Shown: positions 36,415 through 44,493 of the stretch, piece by piece | How positions within the stretch are numbered: the stretch's first letter is position 1 | Layout: the number at the start of each line of letters is the position of its first letter | Assembly (NCBI GenBank): GCA_027859195.1 | Contig: JAQIBF010000103.1 | Coordinates: forward strand, 1 to 44,792 | Direction of reading: 5' to 3' | Length of the DNA: 44,792 bases | DNA from: Helicobacteraceae bacterium | GTDB taxonomy: Bacteria > Campylobacterota > Campylobacteria > Campylobacterales > Sulfurimonadaceae | Notes under the pieces: model-generated | Databases searched by the model: none | Told to the model about the DNA's origin: nothing | The model's input: only the letters and a program-made list of their open reading frames with translations | Position numbers and translations under genes: made by a program

Positions 36415-36936
36415 ATGTTATTGACGCTGATCTATGTTCTTTTCATAGTAGTAGGTCTGCGTTTTTTTGAACCGCAGGTCGTAGGCCTCCTCCTTCTTTC
36501 CCTTGCAGCCCCCTGGACGCTTTATGAACTTATCAAAAACCGTTTTAAAAGTGTATGGGTTCCTTTAGCTGCAGCGGTTGTCGGTTCTTTGGTCTGGTAT
36601 TTGGATTCTGTCGTCGTTTTTAAGATCTTACCAGTTTTGATCACCTCTCTCTTTTTCGTAAAATTTGCCGAGGCGGTCATCTTTAAGAGACCCTTTTTGG
36701 CTAAAATGGTGCAAAAGACACCCAAGATGATCTGGAGTGATGAGAAGCTGGCTTTTATTGACAGTTCACATCTCTATTGGCTGCTCATAACCACAATCAA
36801 TCTTGTGTTACAGGTAGCTGTCTTATTTGCTTCGATGAAGATCTGGGCGCTTTACACAACAGTGGGCTGGTACCTTCTTTTTGGCGGTGCCTTGGCGCTG
36901 CAGATAATTTATGAAAAGGTTCGCGGTGTCAAGTAA
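36415..36936 (+). CDS. Membrane protein of the aryl polyene loci (COG4648-like)
   Basis: 173 residues with about five transmembrane helices (1-20, 22-38, 45-63, 68-85, 118-165) and a short cytoplasmic loop around KRPFLAKMVQKTPKMIWSDEKL. Proteins of this kind stand beside ACP and acyltransferase genes in aryl polyene loci; no catalytic motif is known. It overlaps the acyltransferase gene by 26 bases. The function is not established. Confidence 0.78.
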   Translation: MLLTLIYVLFIVVGLRFFEPQVVGLLLLSLAAPWTLYELIKNRFKSVWVPLAAAVVGSLVWYLDSVVVFKILPVLITSLFFVKFAEAVIFKRPFLAKMVQKTPKMIWSDEKLAFIDSSHLYWLLITTINLVLQVAVLFASMKIWALYTTVGWYLLFGGALALQIIYEKVRGVK

Positions 36937-37666
36937 ACTGTTAAGCGCCTATATTTACGGATTTTTTATATTTTTGATGGTTTTGGCCCTCTTTGTTGCA
37001 GGTACTTTTACCATAGTTGTCTGGATCTTCGGCGGCGATCCGCGCTGGTCGTTTCAAGTGGTCGTTCGTTTTTTCTGGCGGATCTTTTTAAAGTATACCC
37101 CTGTTATTGGAAATGTCACTATCCACAATCCTGAAAATCTCAATAGGCTGCAGCCTGCTATCTATGTATCAAGCCACCAGTCGTCAATAGATTTTGTACT
37201 GTTAGGCAGTATCATTAAGAATTTTTTGACCATTTCTAACCATCCCATCAGCGATCTGGCGATATTTATGAAAACACCACGTCTGGTCGGCGTTTACTAT
37301 ATGGAAAAAAACAATCCAAACGCAGCTATTACAGTCTTCAACAGGCTCTCAAAGGCCTTGCAAAACAACATCAATGTCTTTATCTTTCCGGAAGGTACAC
37401 GTAACTATTCAGAGACGCTGCTCCCGTTTCAAAAAGGGGCATTTCGACTTTCGGTAGATAATCAGGTTCCGATTGTCCCCGTGATAATAAACGGTACAGG
37501 AAAGATCGTCACCAAAGGTTCAAATATCACCAAGACACATGACTTTACCAATATCAACGTCACTTTTTTATCTCCGATCTATCCGGAAAAAGAGGAGAGT
37601 GTTCGCGGTCTGATGAATCGGGTCAAAGAGGTGATGCAAGTCGAAGTAACAAGGAATTTTTCATGA
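36911..37666 (+). CDS. PlsC-family 1-acyl-glycerol-3-phosphate acyltransferase-like protein
   Basis: 251-residue membrane acyltransferase. An N-terminal helix (about 12-40) is followed by the HX4D site SSHQSSIDF (His89, Asp94) and the acceptor motif FPEGTRN (159-165). In this context it may acylate the pigment or its glycerolipid anchor rather than phospholipid. It overlaps the upstream gene by 26 bases; a GTG at 36926 is an alternative start. The next gene begins 4 bases before its stop. Confidence 0.9.
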   Translation: MKRFAVSSKLLSAYIYGFFIFLMVLALFVAGTFTIVVWIFGGDPRWSFQVVVRFFWRIFLKYTPVIGNVTIHNPENLNRLQPAIYVSSHQSSIDFVLLGSIIKNFLTISNHPISDLAIFMKTPRLVGVYYMEKNNPNAAITVFNRLSKALQNNINVFIFPEGTRNYSETLLPFQKGAFRLSVDNQVPIVPVIINGTGKIVTKGSNITKTHDFTNINVTFLSPIYPEKEESVRGLMNRVKEVMQVEVTRNFS

Positions 37667-38148
37667 AATTTTTGACACTGCTGACAGTAATGACATTGAC
37701 ACTTATGGCAGGCGGGTACGATTTCAAAGAGAAACGTTATGTCTACAGTATTGACAAGACGCTTCAGATGGAAGGCCACATCACTTTTGACGAGAAGGGG
37801 ATGAAGATTGATTATGTCGAGCCTGAGGTTCGCCATATTAACTATGACGGGCTCTCTATGGACGTTCTCAACAGCGACGGTGAGACTGTTCAACATGTTG
37901 ACTTGAATGAACAGCCGATGATGAAGGTCTATTTGGATTTCATTCACAAGCTCTACCGCGGAGACTATGAAGCGCTGAGTGAAAACTTTACGATTCAAAA
38001 AACGATAACAGTCGTTATGTTAAGCCCGATTGCACCTGTTGACAAGGTGATAAAATCGGTTGTGGTACATCGCAATGCCAAAGGGTTGGAACAGATTATG
38101 ACAAAGATGAGTAACGGCGATGAGATCACGCTTAACATTGCCCAATAG
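37663..38148 (+). CDS. LolA-like periplasmic carrier
   Basis: 161 residues with a cleavable-type signal peptide (MKFLTLLTVMTLTLMAGG) and a beta-rich body resembling the LolA/LolB fold used to carry lipophilic cargo through the periplasm. No lipobox Cys. Encoded between an acyltransferase and an MMPL exporter, it would pass the pigment lipid from the inner to the outer membrane, as proposed for aryl polyene systems. It overlaps the MMPL gene by 29 bases. Confidence 0.8.
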   Translation: MKFLTLLTVMTLTLMAGGYDFKEKRYVYSIDKTLQMEGHITFDEKGMKIDYVEPEVRHINYDGLSMDVLNSDGETVQHVDLNEQPMMKVYLDFIHKLYRGDYEALSENFTIQKTITVVMLSPIAPVDKVIKSVVVHRNAKGLEQIMTKMSNGDEITLNIAQ

Positions 38149-40258
38149 ACTTTACCTCTTCATCTATCTGAGTGTTATGCTCATTGCGGGGTTGCTCTTT
38201 TCACCGTCGCACTTCAGTACTAACATGCTCTCGATCTTTCCTCAGAACAGCTACACTAAACAGCTTGAAGAGGCCTCAAAACTCCAGTCTCTCAACCGTC
38301 TGATCATTATCTCGAAAGGGAGTGACAAAGCCTCAAAAGAGCGTTTGGAAAAGATAGCGGCCGACTTAGTGACGTTAGAAGAGATCGACGAACTCTTTTT
38401 CAGAGTCGACAGCATCCATTCGCCTACCGCCTCCTATCTGCGAAAGCATTACGTAGAACGTCTCGACATGAACAGTTCAAGAGCAGAACCGCTCTATATA
38501 CAAAAAAGGCTTCAGGAACTCTACGATGAGATGCAGAGCTCTTTTATGTTCAGCGGTCTCAACACCTCTGACCCGTTAACGCTATTTAGCGACCCGATGC
38601 AGCAAAAAAGGGCGCAAAGCAAAAACGGCATCGTGCTCTTCAACGGTGAAGACTATATGCTTACGGCAACACTGAAGACAAGGGTTTCCAATGTCGACGG
38701 TGCACAGAAACTGTATGATGAAGTGCATGCGATTGTCGACGGTTACGGCAGTGACGTGACAGCATTTGCACCGCACTTCTTTACGGCTGAAAATGCGGCG
38801 AAGATCAAAAGCGAAGTGAATCTTATTATTACCGCGACAATGATCCTGCTGCTGCTCTTTTACGCTTTTACGCTGCGTGATTTCAAAGTCCTGTTGCTCA
38901 CCTCCATCGCCTTGGCCTCTTCTCTCTTCGTAGGGCTGTCGGCCGTGACCTATCTTTTTGAAGAGGTCTCTATCTTTACCCTTGCTTTTGGTTCGGGTAT
39001 TGCGATGATGGCGGTGGACTACTTTTTCCACTACTATTTCCACGGCTACTACAGCCAAAAAGAGAAGGAGCGGAAAAAGGTCTTTTACGCTTTTTTAACA
39101 TCGGTGAGCGGTTTCGGCATCCTCTACTTTGCAGACTTCCCGTTGATCCAGCAACTGGCTCTGTTCGGGATCGCTGCTTTGGCCTTCTCCTACTTTCAAT
39201 TCACTTTTTTGTTTGCATCGTGGCAGTTTGAACCAAAAGAGAAACGCATACGATTGCGGGCTATTTCAAAAGGGTTTATAGATTCAAAAATAGTTTTGGG
39301 CATCTCCTTGATACTGCTTATTTCGGCCTTCTCAAAACTTCACTTTAGTGGTGACCTTCGTCAACTTGATTACCAAAATGAGAAACTACTGACGCTGCAG
39401 GAGAAGATCAAGTCAGGTGCCTCTGACGAGCGTGCTGTCTTAGTCTACGGAAATTCTCTTGATGCGCTGTTGGTCAAGATGGAAGGTATTCAAAAAGCGC
39501 AGGCTGCTTTCCGGTCACTGGCACAAATAAACAGATCGGAAGAGGGCTTTACTGCGTATGTACAAAGCGTAAAAGTGATCGATTTTAAAGCTTTACGAAA
39601 TGAGATAGAGCGAGAAGCGACAAAGATCGGTTTTCGTTCAGGGACGTTTAGCAGTGCCTATACTTTTACAGATAACCTCCATTACGCCAAACCGGATCTT
39701 GCCGTGGCCAAAGCTTTGGGGTTTGAAACCATGCAATTGGAGGATGGCCGTTGGATGAGTCTGGCCTTTGTCGATGTAAGTCAAAGCGGGGAGCTCCACT
39801 ACGACGATGATCTTGTTCTGTTAGAAGTATCAACGCTCCTGCAAAAAGGGGTCGAAGATGTCTTGGATCAGTTGATTCTTATCGCGGCACTGACCTTTGG
39901 ATTGATAACACTCCTGCTGGCCGTACTGTTAAAAAAGCGTGCTTTAGTCGCTATGAACTATGTCCTCTTTCCTCTCGGTGTTATCGCAGCAACCCTGGCC
40001 TTCATCGGTTCGTTCTCAGTTATGCACCTTTTTGCCCTTATTATCGTCATGGTCGCGGCGATAGATTACGGCATCTACATGAGTGACGTTGAAGAAGAGA
40101 CCGACGAAGCGATCTACTACGCGATGCTGACCACTTTTGCAGGTTTCGGCATCTTCGTCTTCAGCCACATCGGCGCACTTCACCACATCGGTCTGGTCAT
40201 AGCACTGGGCATTGCCTCGACCTTTATCTTGCAAACAGTGCAAAAACGTAATAGCTAG
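38120..40258 (+). CDS. MMPL/RND-type exporter
   Basis: 712 residues. TM1 (about 11-27), a large periplasmic domain (28-230), a group of helices (about 235-365), a second helix at about 390-405, another periplasmic domain (410-580) and a last group of helices (590-705): the twofold RND/MMPL layout. Such exporters with LolA-like partners accompany aryl polyene genes and hydrophobic lipid export. It ends the pigment locus. A downstream start is possible because of the 29-base overlap with the LolA-like gene. Confidence 0.9.
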   Translation: MRSRLTLPNRLYLFIYLSVMLIAGLLFSPSHFSTNMLSIFPQNSYTKQLEEASKLQSLNRLIIISKGSDKASKERLEKIAADLVTLEEIDELFFRVDSIHSPTASYLRKHYVERLDMNSSRAEPLYIQKRLQELYDEMQSSFMFSGLNTSDPLTLFSDPMQQKRAQSKNGIVLFNGEDYMLTATLKTRVSNVDGAQKLYDEVHAIVDGYGSDVTAFAPHFFTAENAAKIKSEVNLIITATMILLLLFYAFTLRDFKVLLLTSIALASSLFVGLSAVTYLFEEVSIFTLAFGSGIAMMAVDYFFHYYFHGYYSQKEKERKKVFYAFLTSVSGFGILYFADFPLIQQLALFGIAALAFSYFQFTFLFASWQFEPKEKRIRLRAISKGFIDSKIVLGISLILLISAFSKLHFSGDLRQLDYQNEKLLTLQEKIKSGASDERAVLVYGNSLDALLVKMEGIQKAQAAFRSLAQINRSEEGFTAYVQSVKVIDFKALRNEIEREATKIGFRSGTFSSAYTFTDNLHYAKPDLAVAKALGFETMQLEDGRWMSLAFVDVSQSGELHYDDDLVLLEVSTLLQKGVEDVLDQLILIAALTFGLITLLLAVLLKKRALVAMNYVLFPLGVIAATLAFIGSFSVMHLFALIIVMVAAIDYGIYMSDVEEETDEAIYYAMLTTFAGFGIFVFSHIGALHHIGLVIALGIASTFILQTVQKRNS

Positions 40259-40307
40259 GATAGTTGAGAGGGCACTTCCCGCTGGTAGATAGCGAAAAAA
40301 AAGTTTG

Positions 40308-40808
40308 TTAATATGACCGTATTTTACTGTCGAGGTCATGCACTGACTGGTTGAGCTTTTTGATCTTCTGTTGACTGGACTTAAAATGTTCCGTGTTGAT
40401 CTTGATGGTTCCCAGCAATCCCATGTTAATAACGGCACTGATATAAAACAGTGTCAGAAAAATAGTCGAAGATCTTTTTACGCGTGAACGCTCTTTTACA
40501 AAATAACTGATAAAGATGCGTAGTTGGAAATAGGCGCCGAACGCACTGACAGCGATCATGAAGATGGTCATGACTATGGCGATAGTGGTAGGGTTCCAAC
40601 CGGCAACGGCATGGTTCGCCCAGTTGATGAAGGGGACGAACACCGCTGTGAAGAGCATAAAGACGATCAAGATAATGGCGATGGACGCTTCTAACACTTT
40701 TAGAGGCGAGAAGATCAACAGTGGCAGAGATGTGGGGCTAAAGATACTCTTTAGGGCATCTTTGTAGAGGCTGCCCAGTGCCTTGACGGTATATCTCGGG
40801 ATCATCAA
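40308..40808 (-). CDS. Small membrane protein, unknown, possibly frameshifted at the N-terminus
   Basis: 166 residues with three or four transmembrane helices (about 28-62, 74-103, 122-140) and a C-terminal coiled-coil-like tail (SSQQKIKKLNQSVHDLDSKI). Not recognised. The frame opens at 40808, but another frame from ATG 40881 encodes MSTTEKTAKPLIATRIKEFL and more, a coding-like leader that ends soon after running into this frame's start. One base removed near 40790-40805 would join them. Whether this is a real frameshift or an error is open. Convergent with the MMPL gene. Confidence 0.55.
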   Translation of the reverse strand: MMIPRYTVKALGSLYKDALKSIFSPTSLPLLIFSPLKVLEASIAIILIVFMLFTAVFVPFINWANHAVAGWNPTTIAIVMTIFMIAVSAFGAYFQLRIFISYFVKERSRVKRSSTIFLTLFYISAVINMGLLGTIKINTEHFKSSQQKIKKLNQSVHDLDSKIRSY

Positions 40809-40914
40809 AATGCAATAAAAAGAGAAACTCTTTGATGCGTGTCGCGATGAGAGGTTTTGCTGTTTTTTCTGTGGTACTCATAGAAATTGCAGTGTTAAAT
40901 TAAATGTGAGTGTA

Positions 40915-40943
40915 CCTGTTCCCAAGTGTCACTTGGGAACAGG
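40915..40943. terminator. Perfect 14-bp inverted repeat after the lipoprotein gene
   Basis: CCTGTTCCCAAGTG and its exact complement separated by one base, 15 bases past the lipoprotein stop (minus strand). Stability fits a terminator or a transcript-protecting hairpin, but no U-tract follows on the minus strand. Confidence 0.6.
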
Positions 40944-40957
40944 CAGTAGGAGAACTG

Positions 40958-43213
40958 TTATTCGTAGAAGTAGGTCGTGCACTGTTCACCATTGTCACAG
41001 GCGCCACTGTTGTCATAATCACTAAAGAACCAGATCTTTCTGTTTAGCGAGTCGTAAGTGTAGACGTCACTGACTTCGAGTGTTCCGTCACCTGTTTCGT
41101 CCCATGTTTCGTTCAAGGTATAACGGTCTGTCATGTTAAATATCCGCACAGTGTAGGGAATAGTGACATCGATATATGTCGTCGTTCTTGTCATTCCCGT
41201 TGTCTGATTAACAGAGGTTTCTGATTCAATGTTCCCTGATGGGTAGTAGGTGTATGAACTTGTCGTCGTTTCTGTCCCTATCTCTGTACTGTTCTCATCA
41301 TAGTCAACACTATCGAATTGAGTTGGATTTCCATGAGTGTCATAACTGTTAACCGTCATCACGCTCAACACGTTGGCATCATAGCGGTAGCTGCGTCCAT
41401 CTGTCATACGGTTTTGTGCATCATATGTCCAGTTCATATCTTGAGATAAACCATTATTATATAAAACGTCAAGATGGGTTATATTCTGGTTATTGTCGTA
41501 GTCGAAGTTGATTGAAGAAGAGAAAGAATCACTTGTGAAGGTGCCGTCCCCGTTTGAATAGCTGTAATCATAATTTATTAGGTATTGAATAAAATACTCT
41601 CTGTTACTGCTTTGGTAGGTCGTCGTCACGGTTTGAGAATTGTTTTCGTCATAGACAGTGGATGCCGTGACCACGTTGTCATTGTAGGAATAGTTCGCTG
41701 TTTCCAAAAGTGCATTGTCAGAAGAATCTCTGATTTCTGCTCTCAGTGGCTCGTCACTGCGGCGTTGCGTACTGCTTACAGGTGTATCGGCAGAAGTGTA
41801 CTGTTTAACGACAGTGTCGACACCGTCATCTAACAGCACTGTTCCGTCCGTGTAAAAAATGAACCATACATCATTACCGCCGTGCAGGACCAGTTGGCTG
41901 TTTGTTATTTCCCAAGGCAGAATAGAGTTGACACTGCCATCGCCATTTTCTCTCACGGTATGATCAGCATAAAAGTCCAACGTTATCGTAGGATAAATTT
42001 CATGGCTGATTGTAAATGTTTTACCGATAAACATAGCGTCAGTTAGCGTAATAGGTGCTGGTGGTGTAACAACGGTGTCTGTTATGGTGTAGGTAACATC
42101 TTCGTAGACTGTTTCACCGATTCGTTGACCATCTGTGCTGGAAACATAGTATGTCGTGGCTGTAGAAAGGGTATCACTTACAAAAGCAATATCAATAAAT
42201 GCAGATGTCAGATTGGATGCCAAGACAAGGATGTCATTTTGGATTGACCATGTACCGCTGTTGTCATCAGTATCTGTATAGGTGTGGTCATCGTTAAACG
42301 AAAACGTTGAATCAACCATAAATCCATCAGAAAAAGCATAAGTCTTGCCGATGAACATAGCGTCAGTTAATGTTATTGTCGTTGTGTCTGGAACTACAGG
42401 CGTAGTGGTGACAGTATATGTCGCGCCGACAAAGGTAGTTGCTTCCTGGCCGCTGTCCTCATAGACAAGATCGACAAGATCGTCGATACGGAAGGTCATC
42501 GTCACTGTACCGCCAAGTGTTCCATCGACTATGGTGATCTTGTTATCGAGAATCGACCAGGTGCCGTTATGGTCACCATCACCTGTTGCACTAAACGTGT
42601 AATCATCTTTAAAGCTTACAGTGAGCGTTATATCATCGTTGATTGTGTAGGTCTTGCCCACAAAATCAGCATCAGTGATCGCTTTTGTCATAGAAGTCTC
42701 AAAGTTGTCGTTTGCATCGTCAGGTGTCACAACAACCGGCTCCGTCCCTGCTTCATAATTGGTTGCGATAAAAGCTTCTACTGTTGTGTTAAAGTCTACG
42801 CCAAAGTCTACCGTACCGTTAATGTCTGCGGGGATGGTGATGATGTCATCACCGGTATCAGTGTCGAGCGTCTGTAAGAAACGAAGTATGTTCGTCAAGT
42901 TTGGTTCGACTGTAGTCAGGTCCCGTGGTGTAAAGATAGCGCCGGTTGGTTGGGCGCTCCCCAGTGTGACTGCACCGACTTTAAAAGTACAGGTGTCCGC
43001 AGCGACATAGTCAAAGTGACCGGTACTGTCTGTCAGACCTGATTTACCCGATGGCGAACAGTTATAGCCCAACCCTTGTACAGCCGAATCAATAAACTGA
43101 GCAGAAAGCGTCGTGGTAGTAGGTGTCGTCCCACCGCCATCACTGCTGCTTCCACAACCTGTAAGGGTCAGCATACCGGCTGCCAACACACTTGTTAATA
43201 ATATTTTTTTCAT
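40958..43213 (-). CDS. Large lipoprotein with internal repeats and YD-like C-terminus
   Basis: 751 residues, outer-membrane or surface protein. Signal peptide with lipobox LTGC (Cys20). Residues 35-175 form a domain with two Cys (QGLGYNCSPSG, AADTCTFKVG). Three repeats of about 105 residues start near 180, 282 and 389, each opening TDA(D/M)F(V/I)GKT(Y/F) and carrying a W-S-I or W-E-I strand. The last 260 residues hold YD/RHS-like units (TYDAQNRMTDGRSYRYDAN, NSYDTHGNPTQFDSVDYDEN). It ends with an Asp/Asn-rich loop (DYDNSGACDNGEQC) that may bind calcium. Function unknown; probably an adhesin- or envelope-type protein. Distinct Thr/Asp-rich composition. Confidence 0.88.
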   Translation of the reverse strand: MKKILLTSVLAAGMLTLTGCGSSSDGGGTTPTTTTLSAQFIDSAVQGLGYNCSPSGKSGLTDSTGHFDYVAADTCTFKVGAVTLGSAQPTGAIFTPRDLTTVEPNLTNILRFLQTLDTDTGDDIITIPADINGTVDFGVDFNTTVEAFIATNYEAGTEPVVVTPDDANDNFETSMTKAITDADFVGKTYTINDDITLTVSFKDDYTFSATGDGDHNGTWSILDNKITIVDGTLGGTVTMTFRIDDLVDLVYEDSGQEATTFVGATYTVTTTPVVPDTTTITLTDAMFIGKTYAFSDGFMVDSTFSFNDDHTYTDTDDNSGTWSIQNDILVLASNLTSAFIDIAFVSDTLSTATTYYVSSTDGQRIGETVYEDVTYTITDTVVTPPAPITLTDAMFIGKTFTISHEIYPTITLDFYADHTVRENGDGSVNSILPWEITNSQLVLHGGNDVWFIFYTDGTVLLDDGVDTVVKQYTSADTPVSSTQRRSDEPLRAEIRDSSDNALLETANYSYNDNVVTASTVYDENNSQTVTTTYQSSNREYFIQYLINYDYSYSNGDGTFTSDSFSSSINFDYDNNQNITHLDVLYNNGLSQDMNWTYDAQNRMTDGRSYRYDANVLSVMTVNSYDTHGNPTQFDSVDYDENSTEIGTETTTSSYTYYPSGNIESETSVNQTTGMTRTTTYIDVTIPYTVRIFNMTDRYTLNETWDETGDGTLEVSDVYTYDSLNRKIWFFSDYDNSGACDNGEQCTTYFYE

Positions 43214-43310
43214 TTTTTACTTCCTTTTGTTGGTTATAACATCATGACTAAACAGTACGACAGGTTATGTCGAGAATGTCAGCTGTTGTAATTTGGGAAA
43301 TAATAACAAT

Positions 43311-43331
43311 AAAGTATGAGCCAACTGTGAA
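43311..43331. repeat. 21-bp repeat copy 1, upstream of the lipoprotein gene
   Basis: Exactly the same 21 bases as 44398-44418 (core AGTATGAGCCAACTGTG), in the same orientation. Similarity continues for about 20 bases to the left. It lies about 98 bases before the minus-strand lipoprotein start. Confidence 0.8.
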
Positions 43332-43480
43332 TTTTCAATGAATTTAGTCAAATAGATAGGTTCGAAAAATGAAATAAGCCAATTACGATCATTAGAAAAA
43401 TGTCAAAAAATAAAGTGTTATGATGATGTAGTACTATTACTGCTGCACCATCCTGCTAATGAGGATGGAACTAATTTTAA

Positions 43481-44362
43481 TTAGTTATAGATGTTTTCGA
43501 AGTAATGTTGATTTTCAATATTTGTTACAAAAATTGTTTGTCTATTGACGAAGTAGTACGGGATTAAAAATGACCAGAAATATTTGTCAGCTAGAGAAGC
43601 CTGCTCATCACCTTCTTGAATAACGACATAAAGTTTTTCACTACCTAGCAGGTTTTTTCGTACTTCATATTGTGTTGTTGAGACCATGTTATTGGATAAA
43701 ACAATAGTACCGTTAAAGTTGTTTTGCAGAGTAAAATAGCCAATAACCATTTTTTTGATATAGTGAGTATCTAACATAGAGTCAACGACCTTATTAACGA
43801 CAGGCGAGATTATCAGACCTAATAGAAGCATAACCATTTGAAATATGAAAAAAAGCAGAGCTGTGAATATTCCAAGCAACATACCTGCTGCGCCACCCCG
43901 CGACTTAGTGATCATTTGAAAAGCGTTCGCAATAATACCTAGTATCATAAAGGGTACACTTAAAAGAGTAATTATGACGGTTATTAATATCTCAGCAATT
44001 TTTTTAAAGTTTTCCGGAACTTTTGGTAAAAGATTAGTGAAAAAATCTGTGATCTTTTTCATAAATGCATGAACGAAAGACATCAACCAAGCGATAAGTC
44101 TCGCTAAGAGCCCCAGTCTTCCTTTAAAGACAATAGCTTTATCTTCATTCAATAAAGTTGCAGAAGCAATTTCACCAGATTGTTTAGCAAACTTGTTTTT
44201 GTTGCTAAGTTCATAGTAATTGCCATTAATAGCCGTCTGACTATTAGCTTTTTTGACAAGTGCTGCATTGACATGAGGATCTGGAAGATTAACTCCATAG
44301 TGTAGAGATAGATCTTGGAATGAGTATCTTTTTAGAATATTGCTTAGTATGGTCTGGAACAT
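43481..44362 (-). CDS. Membrane protein of unknown function
   Basis: 293 residues from ATG 44362, chosen because AAGGGG precedes it; the frame is open 32 codons further upstream without support. Not recognised. The first 90 residues are soluble-like (MFQTILSNILKRYSFQDLSLHYGVNLP, NAALVKKANSQTAINGNYYELSNKNKF). Two or three transmembrane segments follow (about 95-170 and 180-215), and the C-terminal 70 residues (VRKNLLGSEKLYVVIQEGDEQASLADKYFWSFLIPYYFV) are likely on one side of the membrane. It has the same upstream repeat as the lipoprotein gene and may share its regulator. Confidence 0.72.
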   Translation of the reverse strand: MFQTILSNILKRYSFQDLSLHYGVNLPDPHVNAALVKKANSQTAINGNYYELSNKNKFAKQSGEIASATLLNEDKAIVFKGRLGLLARLIAWLMSFVHAFMKKITDFFTNLLPKVPENFKKIAEILITVIITLLSVPFMILGIIANAFQMITKSRGGAAGMLLGIFTALLFFIFQMVMLLLGLIISPVVNKVVDSMLDTHYIKKMVIGYFTLQNNFNGTIVLSNNMVSTTQYEVRKNLLGSEKLYVVIQEGDEQASLADKYFWSFLIPYYFVNRQTIFVTNIENQHYFENIYN

Positions 44363-44397
44363 TTTAACCCCTTGTATTTTGGCGATAATATAACAAC

Positions 44398-44418
44398 AAA
44401 GTATGAGCCAACTGTGAA
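44398..44418. repeat. 21-bp repeat copy 2, upstream of the membrane protein gene
   Basis: Identical to 43311-43331. About 36 bases before the minus-strand ATG at 44362. Read on the minus strand it starts TTCACAGTTGGCTCATAC and is followed by TATATTAT, so it may overlap a promoter or operator. Confidence 0.8.
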
Positions 44419-44493
44419 CATTTAATAATTTTGGTTTATTTTGAAGAATTCCCAGCAAAGTGTATGTATAATTTTCAAAATCAAAGGTGTTAA

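Noticed and set aside
40269-40278. Second copy of the MITE end (AGGGCACTTC)
   Set aside because: Only 10 bases match and there is no partner repeat; chance is likely.
43311-44418. Sigma-54 promoters in the 21-bp repeat
   Set aside because: TTGGC is present but the -12 GC is missing in both copies.
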